From positions 264,046,925 through 264,110,924 of the forward strand of contig NC_081415.1 in NCBI RefSeq assembly GCF_030272615.1: a stretch of DNA of 64,000 bases, given 5' to 3'. This document shows, one piece after another, positions 19,858 to 31,574 of this stretch. Made by a program: the position numbers and the translations under genes. Numbering within the stretch: position 1 is the first letter of the stretch; every line of letters begins with the position of its first letter. The notes under the pieces are model-generated. The model saw nothing but the letters and a program-made list of their open reading frames with translations, was not told the DNA's origin and searched no databases. The DNA is from Cryptomeria japonica. Taxonomy: Eukaryota > Streptophyta > Pinopsida > Cupressales > Cupressaceae.

Positions 19858-21888
19858 TAGGAAGCAACCTTTCATGGATAAACAAATATACATATGAAAG
19901 AAAACAATCTTTTGCTTCTATATTTCAAGCAATTTAAAGACAAGAATTAAAATATTAAGAAGGTGTAACACATGTATGTATCTTTACATATAAATTGAAT
20001 AAAATGAGTACACATTCTTTTATTCAATTATCAAAACATTTTAAAAGCGTAATCATTAACTTGCATTCCCTTTCTTATGGTTTAGAATTTCCATGTTTAT
20101 ATCATCTAAGCTCTATATCTTTCCATGTGTTTTTGTTCGCCTACCTCTTTTCTCAAATAACATATTTAGTTTAATACTAATATGTGACTTTCCATGATTT
20201 AAAAACTCAATTAACTGATTTCACTAATTTTCCATAACAATCTAACATGATGAAAATTCATAAAGCGCCTATCTATATGGCTTTTCAAATGAGACACCTA
20301 ATAACCTTCTTTACTTTTCATGCAAGGATCTAATTTGAAAGTGTAAGTCTTTTCTTTATGATATCAAAATAAACTTCACTATTTAATAAGTCATTATCCT
20401 AGTATTTCATCTTCTTCGTGGTTCAATTTCAAAGTTTCTCTCTCTATCCTCTTACTCTGTTTCTAGAGGATTGGGTGATCTAATTTCTGAGAGTTTCATT
20501 AAGTTTATCAACAAACTTTAAGAAAATATTTCACTATTGTATCTATATTTACATGAACGTAATTTTAAACAATTAAAAATGATTCATATAGCGACTCTAA
20601 CTCTTTCATTAGAATATTGCATAAATCTAAAACTAGATCATTCTTTGAAGAATATTTAAAGCAAGCTACAAAGCACTTCCTCCCATTATTTAGCATCTTC
20701 CATGCATGTTCATAGTTATTTTATCAAATGTACATCATAATTCATTTCTCTATATGACTATTCAAAAGAGAGTTCAAGCAATTTTGTTCTAATCATGGCT
20801 TGTCTTAATCAAATCCCTTTCTACTAACCATTGCACTATTTTACGACTTTATCACTATCCTTTCTAAATGCATATTGACCAAAAATAGAAGTAGATCCTA
20901 CCTCCTTATTCTTTGTTACTGGCTTGAGGTGAAGGTCTCGCTTTCCTCCTCAAATCTTACTACTCCTCTCTTGGATGATGATTCACAATACTCTGTCGAT
21001 TCTTTCGCTATTCCTCTCCTCTATTTCCTCTCTATTCTTCTTTCTATCTCTTTTCTATAATCCCCTCTCTAATCTCTCTTGTCAATCTTCTATGTTCTAC
21101 CTTTCTGATCTTCTTCCTATCTTTCTCTCTATTCTCTCAATCCTTTGCTACTACTTATACTATTTTCCCTCTACACTAGCTGCTACATCTTTGGCTTAGA
21201 CCTAGCCATGACTTCGACACCTTAGCTAAACACTAAAGGTTCCCTTAGCCTAGAACTCTACTTGCTGCATATTTGGGAATAAAACTGGCTTCTACGGTTG
21301 ATAGGTCTCTCACTCCTCTCCTCCATATCTATTCTTTTCCTAGACTTAGCATGGGTTCGGTCTAACTCACCGATCTTCCTACCTCTTCAACAACCTGCCT
21401 TGTCGACACGTCTATGGTTTCGAGGACTTTGATTGTTGTTCTTTGTAGTCATGGAGAACTAAGTCGCTTACCTCCTTCCATGGTTTGTGGAAGAGTTCGC
21501 CGACTTCACAGCTAACACCGTGGGAAGGAGGAGTTAACTGCAGTCTTTACCACGCGGAGGACTACGTGCAAAGTTGACTACTGCCACCATGAGATAGGGA
21601 ATTTAACTATAGGTTTGATATTCCAAGGGCACTACGTACCAAATCGCCCCCTTCCCCCCCCCAAAGGTCGCATGCCACCGTGTGGAAGGAGTTGACTACC
21701 GTTAGGATAACTCGACTATCAACTTCTAGTAGTCGATAACCAACCCCCCACCTTTGCATAAACAATAATATTCATCGCATAAATCATGTTAATACAAACA
21801 GTTTTATATTTAATAATATATACATTGCATTTAATTATTAAATGTTTAAAAAGAAAACCTAATTAAAACATTTAAGATATTTAATAAA

Positions 21889-21892
<4 letters not shown>

Positions 21893-21922
<30 letters not shown>
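21893..21922. repeat. (TA)n microsatellite
   Basis: About 15 uninterrupted TA units in AT-rich surroundings. Confidence 0.9.
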
Positions 21923-21926
<4 letters not shown>

Positions 21927-23017
21927 TGTCTAATTTCTATTTGTAAAAAGGTTTAAAATAAATATGATAATATATATTCATGCGCACTTATAAATGCACA
22001 AGCAAACTTTTCTACTATGGTGTGTGAGATTCCTCTAGTCTACCGAAGTCATAAGTTAAAACAACTCTACCTGAGTCCTATTCTCGCCTTCATTTTCGTT
22101 CACCTGTCCCTACATCACTTGCACTCAATAGTTCATCGGTAATGACAATCCCCAATAAAGATAATTCTAGCCATCTAATTGCATATTGCATGAATAAAGT
22201 ACATAAATCATCTTATTATTTGCATACAAATTGCATTATCATCAAAATAGACATTCATATTCATTTCAATTTCTATTCAAAATAAAAAGCCTTCATTATT
22301 TTCTTAATAACATATTATTGAAAGTACGGTTCGTGACAAAAAAAATTAAAGACTTATAAATGATATGCATAACTTATAAAATTTGATCTTACTATTTCTT
22401 CATCTCAACTTGAAACTTCCTTTTGCACAATTTACAAGATTGTTTCAAATTGATCCAGACTTTTAAACCTTCACACTTACCCCAATTGCTTAAAAGAATA
22501 TCTCAAGGTTTTCTAGTCATCTACCTCCAACAAAACACTTACATTTTTTCCAAATTCATAAAAGAATATAGATACGTGGTTTTGACACAAGTGCATCTTG
22601 CAAAACACTTGAATTTTTTTAACATATGATCTCTTCCCAACTTCTTATTTTATCAAAATTTAATACCAATACTTTAATTAATAAAAAACAAGAGTTCAAT
22701 CGCCGCATGTACCTTAATTTCTCAATTGTTGGGAGAAGTCGGAGGGAAATCGAGTTTGATAGGAACAGTAAGGGCATGTTCCCATGTGGTTGCTTAGCTT
22801 ACTTTGGCTAGCAAACACTACTCAATATTTATTAGGAATTATTTGTGGAGTAGCTAGCCCCATGAATATTTGTCTTTTCTACTTATTTTTAACTCAAGCA
22901 TCTTAACTTTGTATTAATAGTATTAATAATAATTTGTGGACTCAAAATTTGAAAAAAAAATATAAATAAATTGCTTAAAAAAAAGAAAAATAAATTTTGG
23001 AGCGATGCAACATTTTT

Positions 23018-23138
23018 GTTAATATGCTGTTGTTGCTTATTTCTAGCCCCCCTTTACTTCCATAGCTTATTTCTAATTTGTTAATATGCAGTTTCTTATT
23101 TGTAGTCCCCCTTTTCTTCCATAGCTTATTTCTAATTC
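23018..23138. repeat. Tandem duplication of about 60 bp
   Basis: Unit one (23018-23079) and unit two (23080-23138) both run from GTTAATATGC to CCATAGCTTATTTCTAATT and share the CCCCC core. They differ by a few bases and small indels. Confidence 0.85.
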
Positions 23139-23751
23139 CTAAACAATAACCACTCCACCAAAATAGAGAAATATTTTATTTTTCACAATTTTAAAATTGT
23201 ATGGAACACTTATTTGCTTAAATTTAAGTAGAAAAAAGAATTAAGGAGCTGCATGTAAACATGGGGTAACTATACGAAAATAGTAGAGAGAATTAGGGAT
23301 TTGATATTACATATGTTTTAATGAAAAAAATACTTGGAACTCTAAACAAAGAAAAAGATGTTTGACATTTCACAAAATTGTTGAGGAATTACACAAACAA
23401 GAAGAGGTCGAAGACTCATGGGGGCTTCACTTAGTGAACCTGGGTTATATCATGTGTGTTCATGGCATACTAAAGAATCCCCCTATTTAAAAAAAATATT
23501 GCCCTAAACTTGTTTTTTGTCACCCCTCCCAATACATAGCCCGAATTAAAACCCCCTCTATTTTCACCAAATATAATATTTTTCTTAGCTCAAATTAAAA
23601 AAACCTTCTATTTTCACCAAATAGATAATATATTGTTTTTGGTTTCTGGATATTAAACCCCCCAATATGAACACATTGTCTTGTCAATGAAGCCAGTGCT
23701 ATTGATATTTAAGGACAAACATACTCAGAAGAGTCACATTGGAAGAAGAAA

Positions 23752-23756
23752 GAATA
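23752..23756. repeat. Target-site duplication GAATA, left copy (gypsy)
   Basis: GAATA before the left LTR is repeated exactly at 38193-38197. Confidence 0.92.
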
Positions 23757-26700
23757 TGCGAGGCCCTACCCCGACGCAGTTTGACATTTTCAGTTATTTG
23801 CATATTGAGACTATTATAGATGCTTTATTTTATGCTTTATGGATTTAGAACTTATATGATTCCATGATTTGGATCACATTGACATATGTTGATGCTTTAT
23901 TTTATGCATGATGATTATAGAACTATATATGTTGCTAGAATAGAATTATTTTGAAATGGTGAATGTCATTATTGGAATTTTAGGACTTCATTTTTTATGA
24001 TAGGAAAATGATGCTTATTTTATGAATGGTTCAATTTTGAGAATTATGTTAATTGCTTATGTGGAATCGAATTTGAATGAATGAGATATTGAATTATTGT
24101 TGCCAAATGTATGAGTGTTTGATGTGCAATGAAATCCATGTATTTAATTATGTATAATTGTGATTATTTGGAATTACTAATGTGTTAATTGAGATGCGTA
24201 GGAAAATTATCCATGTGACCATGGAATTTATATGGAGAACCAAACCTAGACCAATGTACGTTTGTTAAGCCAGGGGTTGTCTATTTGGAGAGACAACACC
24301 CCGTTTGTAATGTATTTTATTTGTGAAGTGTATGATGCTTGGGTGTTAAAATTAATTTTTATGTATATGTGTAATCCTACAAGAGACAAATTTCATGTGT
24401 GATTTTTATATTGTATTTTATTGTGTCACTTGACACATGTGCGGATTAGTGTCATTGTTTTTGACTTGTCTCTTGGAGGGAGTTTTGTTTCTACCAAAGC
24501 CATTCAAACACATGAGTGTGGTCCCAAATTTGCCTTGGGTAGGGAGTCTTGGGAGTGGTCAACTCAGGTTTGACCCGTAGGTAAACTTCAGTTGGGTTTT
24601 TAAGGGGTTAAAAGGACTCCTAGGGTCAGTTTTAGGGCTTTTCCAAAGGTCCAAAGGGTATACCTATGGGTTAGGGGTATTTTGAAATATGTGACTGTTT
24701 AGTCACCTCAAAAAGTGGTTTTTCCAAGGTGAGCAAAAATTCAACTTAGAAAGTTCCTCCTAGGATAGAAAACCTTCCCTTTTGATGTCAAACTCTCTTC
24801 CCCATCTTCTCTCACCTTTTCCCTTTCCAGTTTTAGTAATGTGTAAGAGTTTGGGAAGAGCAACCAATGGGAACTCTCACCTCACCCAAGGGGTTGGGAA
24901 GTGTGTGAGGAGCCTTCTTAGGCAAGGATTAGGGACTTAGTGAGTAATCACCCACTCTCCATTGTTGGAGATTATGCACTTGTTTGAAAAATTAGTTGTA
25001 GAATAGAATTCTTGGGGAAGATTGGTGAAAAGTTTGTGTGGATTTGGGCAGCTCATCCCCAACTAAATCTAACATACCTATTGGCAGAATAAGGTTGGTT
25101 TTGTTTCCTCTTATTTGTGTTGTTTATGTTGTTTTGTTGAAGGAAAGAAATGCTTGTTGAAAGAGATGTGTTTATGTAAATTGTTGTAAAAAAAAAAAAA
25201 AATGTAAGTTTTCATTTCTATGTTTTGTTTATGTGTTCTTGTTTTGGGAGTGTCCAAGATCTCCTACTCTTGGGGGAGTAGGATGGTCTTGGGGTGGAAG
25301 AAGTATGACAGCCTTGGGTGAGAGGCTCTCCTTAAAGAGAGTGATCTCAAGGGTGTCCTTTGTGACCCTTGTTGCATAGCCTTGTGTATGCATTTGGGGG
25401 TCATAAGGGGAGAAAATATGGCCTTGAGCCTTTGGGGGGCATAAGGTATGGAGATGTATCTTTGTTGTATTTTGTATTGCCATGAGGTGGCTTGAGTTGT
25501 AATTTTTGGCTTGCAATCTCCCCAATGGTACTTGGTCCACTTCCACCCGTGGAAAGATCATCACAAGATGTGGTGAAAGTGTAGCTTGGGATGGGAAGAT
25601 GCATGTTGAGTGTTTGCCCTATTTGTTGTGTTGTTTGCTTGTTTGTAACCCGTCTAGTGCTTGGTTCTCCAAGCTCGGGGGTGGCTTCTAGTAAGCCTAG
25701 GCTAGGAGGTGAGCTCTCCATGGTCAAGTTGTGCTTTATTGCAGGTTGCTTGGGATGGGAAAGGAAGGAATAAAGAATGTTGTTGCTATTTAATGTTGCA
25801 GAAAAGTTTAAATGACAAATGTATTTTATATTGAAGTTTGTAAAGAAAAAAAAAAGAGCCATTGTTGTATTTATTTACCAAAAGAAAAGAAATGTATTCC
25901 TATTACCATGGAAAGGAAAATATTGTTGTTTTATTTCCAAAACCATTTGCATTCATATATACTTTGTATTTACATTTGCTAAAGAAATATATATTTTTCC
26001 CCTACTTGGTTAGTTTTACAAAAGGAAGAGGAAATGAACTAGTTTGTATTTAAATCTTCAAACAAAAAAAATGATGTTGTTGCATTTATGTTTATTTGGC
26101 AAATGAAAATTTATTTCTGTTTCTTCATGTTCATTTAGCTGTATTAATGTTGCTGCAAATAAAAGGAAATTGTCATTATTTTTCCATTTAATGCAGAAAA
26201 CAAATCGTAAGATAGTAGGTTATTGAATCAAAAGGAAAGATTAGCATTTAGTTCTTAGATTTAATTTGATTACAAAAAGAATGGTTATATTTTAAGTTGC
26301 TAAGCATTGTAGATATTAGTTGCAGATTGTTAGATCTTAAACAAAAAAAAATAGAATATTCAACATATGTTACTTCAACTGTATTTAGAAAATAAAAGAA
26401 TATATTTTCCTCATTATCCAATCTGCAATAAGTATTAGAAAATTCTTTGCATGCATTTAAAAGATGCACAAGAATAATAACCTCCCAAGCTGGCCCAAAT
26501 GAGTTATAAATGGTAATACACAAATATATATATATATTATTCATTATTTTGAAAATCTGTTTATAAAAAAAAAACAGTGATGTATTTGCAGTTTAAATAA
26601 TACAAAAAAAAAAAGAGAAAATTAATCATCTTGTTAAATAAGTCATTCAAAAATATATATATATATATATATGTATGTATATCAGTTATTCTTTATATGT

Positions 26701-26757
26701 GAAAATCTGCCCATCTCAAAATAAAACTATATATACTTCTTACCTTTATATTATATA

Positions 26758-26831
<74 letters not shown>

Positions 26832-26936
26832 TAAAATTTTAAAAAAAATAAAGTATTTCGAATGTTAATCTACCAGAAAAGAGAGGTTTTTTTTTAAAAT
26901 TTTTTTGGATTGCATGTTTGGGGGACAGCCTTGGGT

Positions 26937-27120
26937 GGCAGCACCCATAGTCTGCGAGAGCCCACAGCTGTGGGCGGCGCCATCCATAGGCTGCGGAACC
27001 CGCAGCTGTGGGCGGCGACGTCCACAGACTGCGGGAACTGCAGATTGTGGGCGGTGCTGTCCGCAGCCTGCGGGTGCCGCAGACGGTGGGCGGCGCTGTT
27101 CGCAGCCCGCGGTACCCCCG
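26937..27120. repeat. GC-rich minisatellite of 38-40 bp units in 5' LTR
   Basis: Four full units and one partial unit with the consensus words CTGCGG, CCGCAGCTGTGGGCGG and CGCTGTCC. Each unit can fold because GCAGCTGTGGGC is partly self-complementary. The counterpart in the 3' LTR is about 37150-37340. It stands out as a GC island in an AT-rich LTR and creates long spurious open frames on both strands. Confidence 0.85.
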
Positions 27121-27364
27121 CGCTGTCTCCTCCCACGCCCGCTGACAATAAAAAAAAACCTCCCCCGCTCGGCTCTCTTCTTTCCTCCACCATGAAACAG
27201 TTCGGTCGGCCCTGCGTGCCGCCGAGAACAAAAAAAACGGGTGCCGCTCCCTCCTTCGGCCACATCCACACCTGCACACACACACACAAAAATAAAATAA
27301 AATAAAAGAAGTTACACACACACACACAACACTCAAAAACAAAAGATAATAGAAGTTAACATAT

Positions 27365-27395
27365 TTGCCCTAACCCTAGTTTCGGGTTAGGGCAA
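27365..27395. other. Perfect 12-bp hairpin built on telomere-like CCCTAA repeats
   Basis: TTGCCCTAACCC and GGGTTAGGGCAA are exact inverted arms around a 7-base loop. The same hairpin is at 37581-37611 in the 3' LTR. Confidence 0.8.
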
Positions 27396-28084
27396 GCACA
27401 CTTAGATTTTAACATAAGAGATGAATGTGTGTGGGAATGGTTTAAAAAGGGGTTAATAGTTAAAATAAAATAAAACCCCCCTCTTTTCTCCTTAGAATAT
27501 CTTCATAAGCATATGTATAAATTTTATAGGTAATTATATATATATATAAGTGGTTTAATTTCTTTATTTATTTGGGATCAAATAGTTATTTGTAAAATAA
27601 GGATTATTCTTTTAAATTTAAACGTTAGGTAGGATAAGCCCTGGGGTAAACATAGTGATTCATGTAGTGCCCTTGGTCCATTTATCTTGAAATTTATTAG
27701 ACACTTCTTCATTAATGAATATTTTATTTAGTGGGTTAATTTAATCAAAGAGTTAGGGGAAATTAAATTTAGACCCTAGGTAGTTAAAGAACTATAAGGG
27801 ATTATTGATCAACTAAATTAAAGATCATGTATTACGTTTGAGATTAATTGCTAAGGGAAAAATTAATTATTTAATAATGGAGATTAGTGATAACTTTTTG
27901 GAGAAATATTAGCTCGCTTACAACTTAGAAAATTTTATCGCCCAATTAATTTAATTGTTTGATTCATTCAAAACATAGTTAAGACCAAACTAGTTGCATT
28001 ATTTTATTTAAGTTAATCGTACTTAGATGAGTATTTAAAAAAAAAATTATTCCGTCCGTGCCCAAAAGTTTGGGCATGACATTT

Positions 28085-28096
28085 TGGTATCAGAGC
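28085..28096 (+). other. Primer binding site, initiator tRNA-Met (gypsy)
   Basis: TGGTATCAGAGC begins three bases after the LTR end, as in many plant chromoviruses. Confidence 0.92.
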
Positions 28097-28253
28097 AAGG
28101 TTACCAACACTAGGAACCTTACTCCATTACGTTTCGCTATAATTATTTAATTAATTAAATTATATTTAATTTTATTATATTTATTTTTAATTAGCTAAAA
28201 TATTTCTCCTAGAATAGTTATTTATTTCATTTTAGTTTATTTTCTTAAAAAGG

Positions 28254-29669
28254 ATGCCTCCAACTACGCGACAAGCTCGCAAACATGGTAGCGGCCCTAG
28301 GCGTGAACGCATGGCACGCGAAGAGGTCATTAGGGAGGAATCAGTTCAGGAAGTGAACCCAGCAGCTCCTCCCAAACGATCAGTTGACCCAAACCGAGAC
28401 ATCTTGGTAGCTCTATAGAACCTGATTGGCATAGTTCAAGACAGGCTTCCGGCAGTAGATCATAATGTTGAGAACCAGAACTCAGGAAGCCATAGAATAG
28501 TAGAATGGGAACGGAGTAGGAGTCCACCTCCTATTCCCGTAGAGAGTTAGGCTGGGCATGAGCCCGAGTCCATTCACCTACCAACACCACCTCTAGTCGT
28601 AGCACCAGTGTATATTGAGAGGGCACGTCGGGATCCAAGGGATCTAATCAGAGAGGTTATGCATCTTCAGCCACCATCTTTTGGGGGATCTACCGATGGG
28701 GTAGAGGCAGAGGCATGTCTTTTAAGCCTAGATAGGTGCTTTGCATTGCGCTCTTATGAGAGCAATCTAAAAGCACATGCAGTAGTACACCTATTGCGAG
28801 GAACAACCTCCACATGGTGGAGACAGGAAGAATATAAGTGTGGTTTAGAGATAGAGACCCTCACTTGGGAGATTTTCACAGAGAGATTCAAAGAGAGGTA
28901 CTTATCAGAGCATTTCAGATAGTGTAGGGTGGATGAGTTTCATGACCTCCAGCAGAAGGGTCTTTCAGTGACCTAGTACGAAAACAAGTTCTTCGAACTC
29001 TTACTGTATGTAGACTACCTGAAAGATGAGAAGCTTCTCATCAACCAACTTATCAGAGGATTGAATTCCGACATAGCAGGACCAGTGAGGATGGCCGCTC
29101 TAGGGAGCCTTCGGGTTGCCGTGGAGAAGGCTTTGATAGCCGAGGAGATTCGGGTCAGACCCCAGGACTCGAAGGATCGATTCCAGAACCATAACCCTAC
29201 ACCACAGACTTATGGGTTTCAGAAACCCCATTGGAAAGGTAACAACAGACACTCATCGGGGTTCTCCAAACCCCCTCCTCCGCAGCAGTCATAGAAAAAC
29301 TAGAGGCAAAGGCCTCCGCAGAGTCAACAGGGCGCGAAGCCCAAGCAGTGGCAGTCACAGGGTCAGAGGCGAGATCAGAGATCTCAAGCTCCTTACACAC
29401 CTCCGATGAGGACTCAGCAGTCTTCCAGAGGTGGGTACAGTGGTTCTAGTAGGACAGGGGGACAGTCTTTCTCCAGACCACAGGGAGTACAGTTTCAGGC
29501 ACGTGGCACTTGCTTCACATGTGGAGCCATGGGACACATGGCGAGAGAGTGTCCTCAGGGTCAGATGGCAGGGAATCAGAGGATGACAGCATCAAAGCCG
29601 ACAGTTGGGGATTTGGGCAAGTCCCATAGGGTCTTCGCAGTGGTTGACAACCGCCAAGCAAAGCATTAG
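28254..29669 (+). pseudogene. gag: gypsy gag, frame intact but seven stops
   Basis: ATG 28254 starts MPPTTRQARKHGSG. The frame stays open through the whole of gag and pol except for nonsense codons; in gag these are TAG at 28416, 28548, 28920, 28974, 29292, 29301 and 29667. Each fits a lost CAG. The Retrotrans_gag core covers about residues 118-240 (RDLIREVMHLQPPSFGG, then TSTWWRQEE and FKERYLSEHFR), followed by a Gln/Pro-rich basic stretch and one zinc knuckle, CFTCGAMGHMARECPQ, at 29511-29558. Gag would build the particle and bind RNA. The start is the first ATG after the primer site and 158 bases from it. Confidence 0.9.
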
Positions 29670-31574
29670 GCCACAGTTATTGAGGTAGCAGGTATGATCA
29701 GAGGTAGCAGTGTATCTATATTGTTTGATTCAGGAGCTACTGATTCTTTTATATCTCCATTGGTTGTGGAGCGTTGCGGGCTGGTGGCAATTAGACAAGA
29801 GGTCAGTTGGGAAGTGGAATTAGCTTCAGGGGCTAGAGTGTCAGTGGATTCAGAGGTTAAGGGTTGTCAGCTTTAGATTGGTAACACCACCACCTTAGTA
29901 GACCTTAGAGTTACACCACTCAGATCATACGGCATCATACTTGGCATGGATTGGCTTTATGCTCACAGAGCCAAGATGGATTGTCGCCTGAAAAGGATTG
30001 AGTGTGAGGATGATCATGGTTCTCCCATAGTGATCACTAGAATTCAGAGACCCGTGTCTCTTCGTATGATCTCCGCCATGCAGCTTAAGCGGAGCATGCG
30101 AAAGGGATGTCAGTTATTTGCCATCACCATTAGTGATAGAGAAGAAGAAGAGGAAAAGGAACCATCTATTGATGACCATCCTATCCTTAAGTAATTTTCA
30201 GATGTATTTCCTTCAGAATTACCAGGTATGCCGCCCTGTAGAGAGATTGATTTTCATATAGACCTTGTTCCAGGAGCCGAACCAATTTCATGAGCACCAT
30301 ATAGAATGACCACAAATGAGCTTAATGAGCTCAAGATATAGCTTGAGGAACTCCTAGAGAAGGGCCACATTCACCCTAGTGTGTCCCCTTGGGGTGCACC
30401 AGTCATCTTCGTGAAGAAGAAGGATGGATCTCTCCGATTATGTATGGATTACCGTCAGTTGAACAAAGTAACTATCAAGAACCGATATCCATTGCCTAGG
30501 ATCGATGATTTATTTGACCAACTTCAGGGTGCCAAAGTATTTTCCAAGATTGATCTAAAGTCAGGGTACCATCAGTTGAGGATAGTGGATAGTGATATCC
30601 ACAAGACCGCATTTCGCACTAGATATGGCCACTATGAGTTCACCGTGGTCCCATTCGGTCTTACGAATGCCTCAGCAGTTTTCATGAGTCTCATGAATGG
30701 AGTATTCCGCACATTCCTCGATCGTTTTGTGATTGTGTTTCTCGACGACATATTGATATATTCACGGAATGAGGAGGAACATGAGGAACACTTGAGACAG
30801 GTTTTGCAATGTTTGAGGGAAAATCAATTATATGGCAGTTTGTCGAAGTGTGCTTTCTTTAGAACAGAGGTCAGGTACCTTGGTCATGTTATCTCCGGTG
30901 ATGGGATCTCAGTGGACCCATCGAAGATCAGAGCCATTATGGATTGGCTAGCACCTACCAATGTGACAGAGGTTAGGAGCTTCATGGGCTTAGCAGGTTA
31001 TTACCGATGTTTTGTTGAGGGTTTCTCTAGAGTTGCTCATCCTATTACTTCTCTTCAGCGCAAAGGGAAGAAATTTGAGTGGACGGAGAAGTGCAAGAAG
31101 GCCTTTCAGGAACTTAAAAAGGCACTTACTACCGCACCTATCCTTGTAGTACCAGATCCTTCAGCTGATTTCATGGTTTGCACAGATGCTTCGCTAGAGG
31201 GTTTAGGAGCAGTCCTTATGCAGAGTGGCAGAGCTATAGCTTTTGAGTCTAGGAAACTCAAGACTCACGAGCTTAATTATCCTACTCATGACCTTGAGCT
31301 TGCAGCAGTAGTGCATGCACTTGTGAGATGGAGACATTTCCTTTTGGGTCATCATTTTGAGTTGCACTCAGACCATCAAAGCCTTCAGTACATATTCATG
31401 CAGCCGAATCTTAATGCACATCAGAGGAGATGGATGGAATTCTTGTGCGAGTATGATTTTGACGTTCACTACATCAAAGGGAAAGAAAACGTAGTTGCAG
31501 ATGCTTTGAGTAGGAGACGTCACGAGGTATACACCATGTCTATGAGCACGGATTTGAGAGATCGGATCATGTAG
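29670..31574 (+). pseudogene. pol: gypsy protease, reverse transcriptase and RNase H, frame intact with stops
   Basis: This continues the gag frame. Protease active site LFDSGATDSF has DSG at 29727-29735, and the second flap region ends at GIILGMDWL (about 29936). RT runs from about 30200 with [30 protein letters not shown] and the catalytic FLDD at 30738-30749. RNase H follows with [12 protein letters not shown] (about 31186) and the SDHQSL motif (about 31368). Stops are TAG at 29874, 30339 and 31572, TAA at 30192 (CAA fits) and TGA at 30291 (CGA fits). No indel disturbs the frame. The RT metal-binding Asp pair is intact, so inactivity comes from the stops. Confidence 0.92.

Larger units (their letters stand above)
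19858..23751. other. 3.9 kb of AT-rich DNA without recognised gene
   Basis: Mostly AT-rich and full of stops. Internal textures: T/C-rich stretch 20930-21190; more GC-rich part about 21190-21760 that repeats the words CCACCGTG and GGAAGGAG; (TA)n at 21893-21922; a 60-bp tandem duplication at 23018-23138. Short frames here lack any domain. The word TTCGTGACA at about 22330 could be the end of an old LTR, but no partner is seen. Confidence 0.6.
23757..28081 (+). repeat. 5' LTR of gypsy element
   Basis: 4325 bases from TGCGAGGCCC to GGGCATGACA. It includes (TA)n and (GA)n tracts (about 26640-26830), a GC-rich minisatellite (26937-27120) and a telomere-like hairpin (27365-27395). A segment of about 115 bases near 27475-27586 is absent from the 3' LTR. 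The MITE target site is empty here at 25171-25174. Confidence 0.92.

Noticed and set aside
22300-22345. TTCGTGACA as the end of another long LTR
   Set aside because: No matching TG start, target duplication, primer site or second copy is visible.
26839-27342. Several 90-167 codon frames over the gypsy LTR GC island (and 37081-37558)
   Set aside because: Frames occur on both strands and in all phases because of the minisatellite. No conserved protein feature.
27365-27395. Interstitial telomere
   Set aside because: Only two units in each arm, inverted, and present in both LTRs as part of the element.
30192-30194. TAA as a natural gag-pol boundary with programmed readthrough
   Set aside because: It lies between protease and RT, one of many stops in the frame, and fits a lost CAA.
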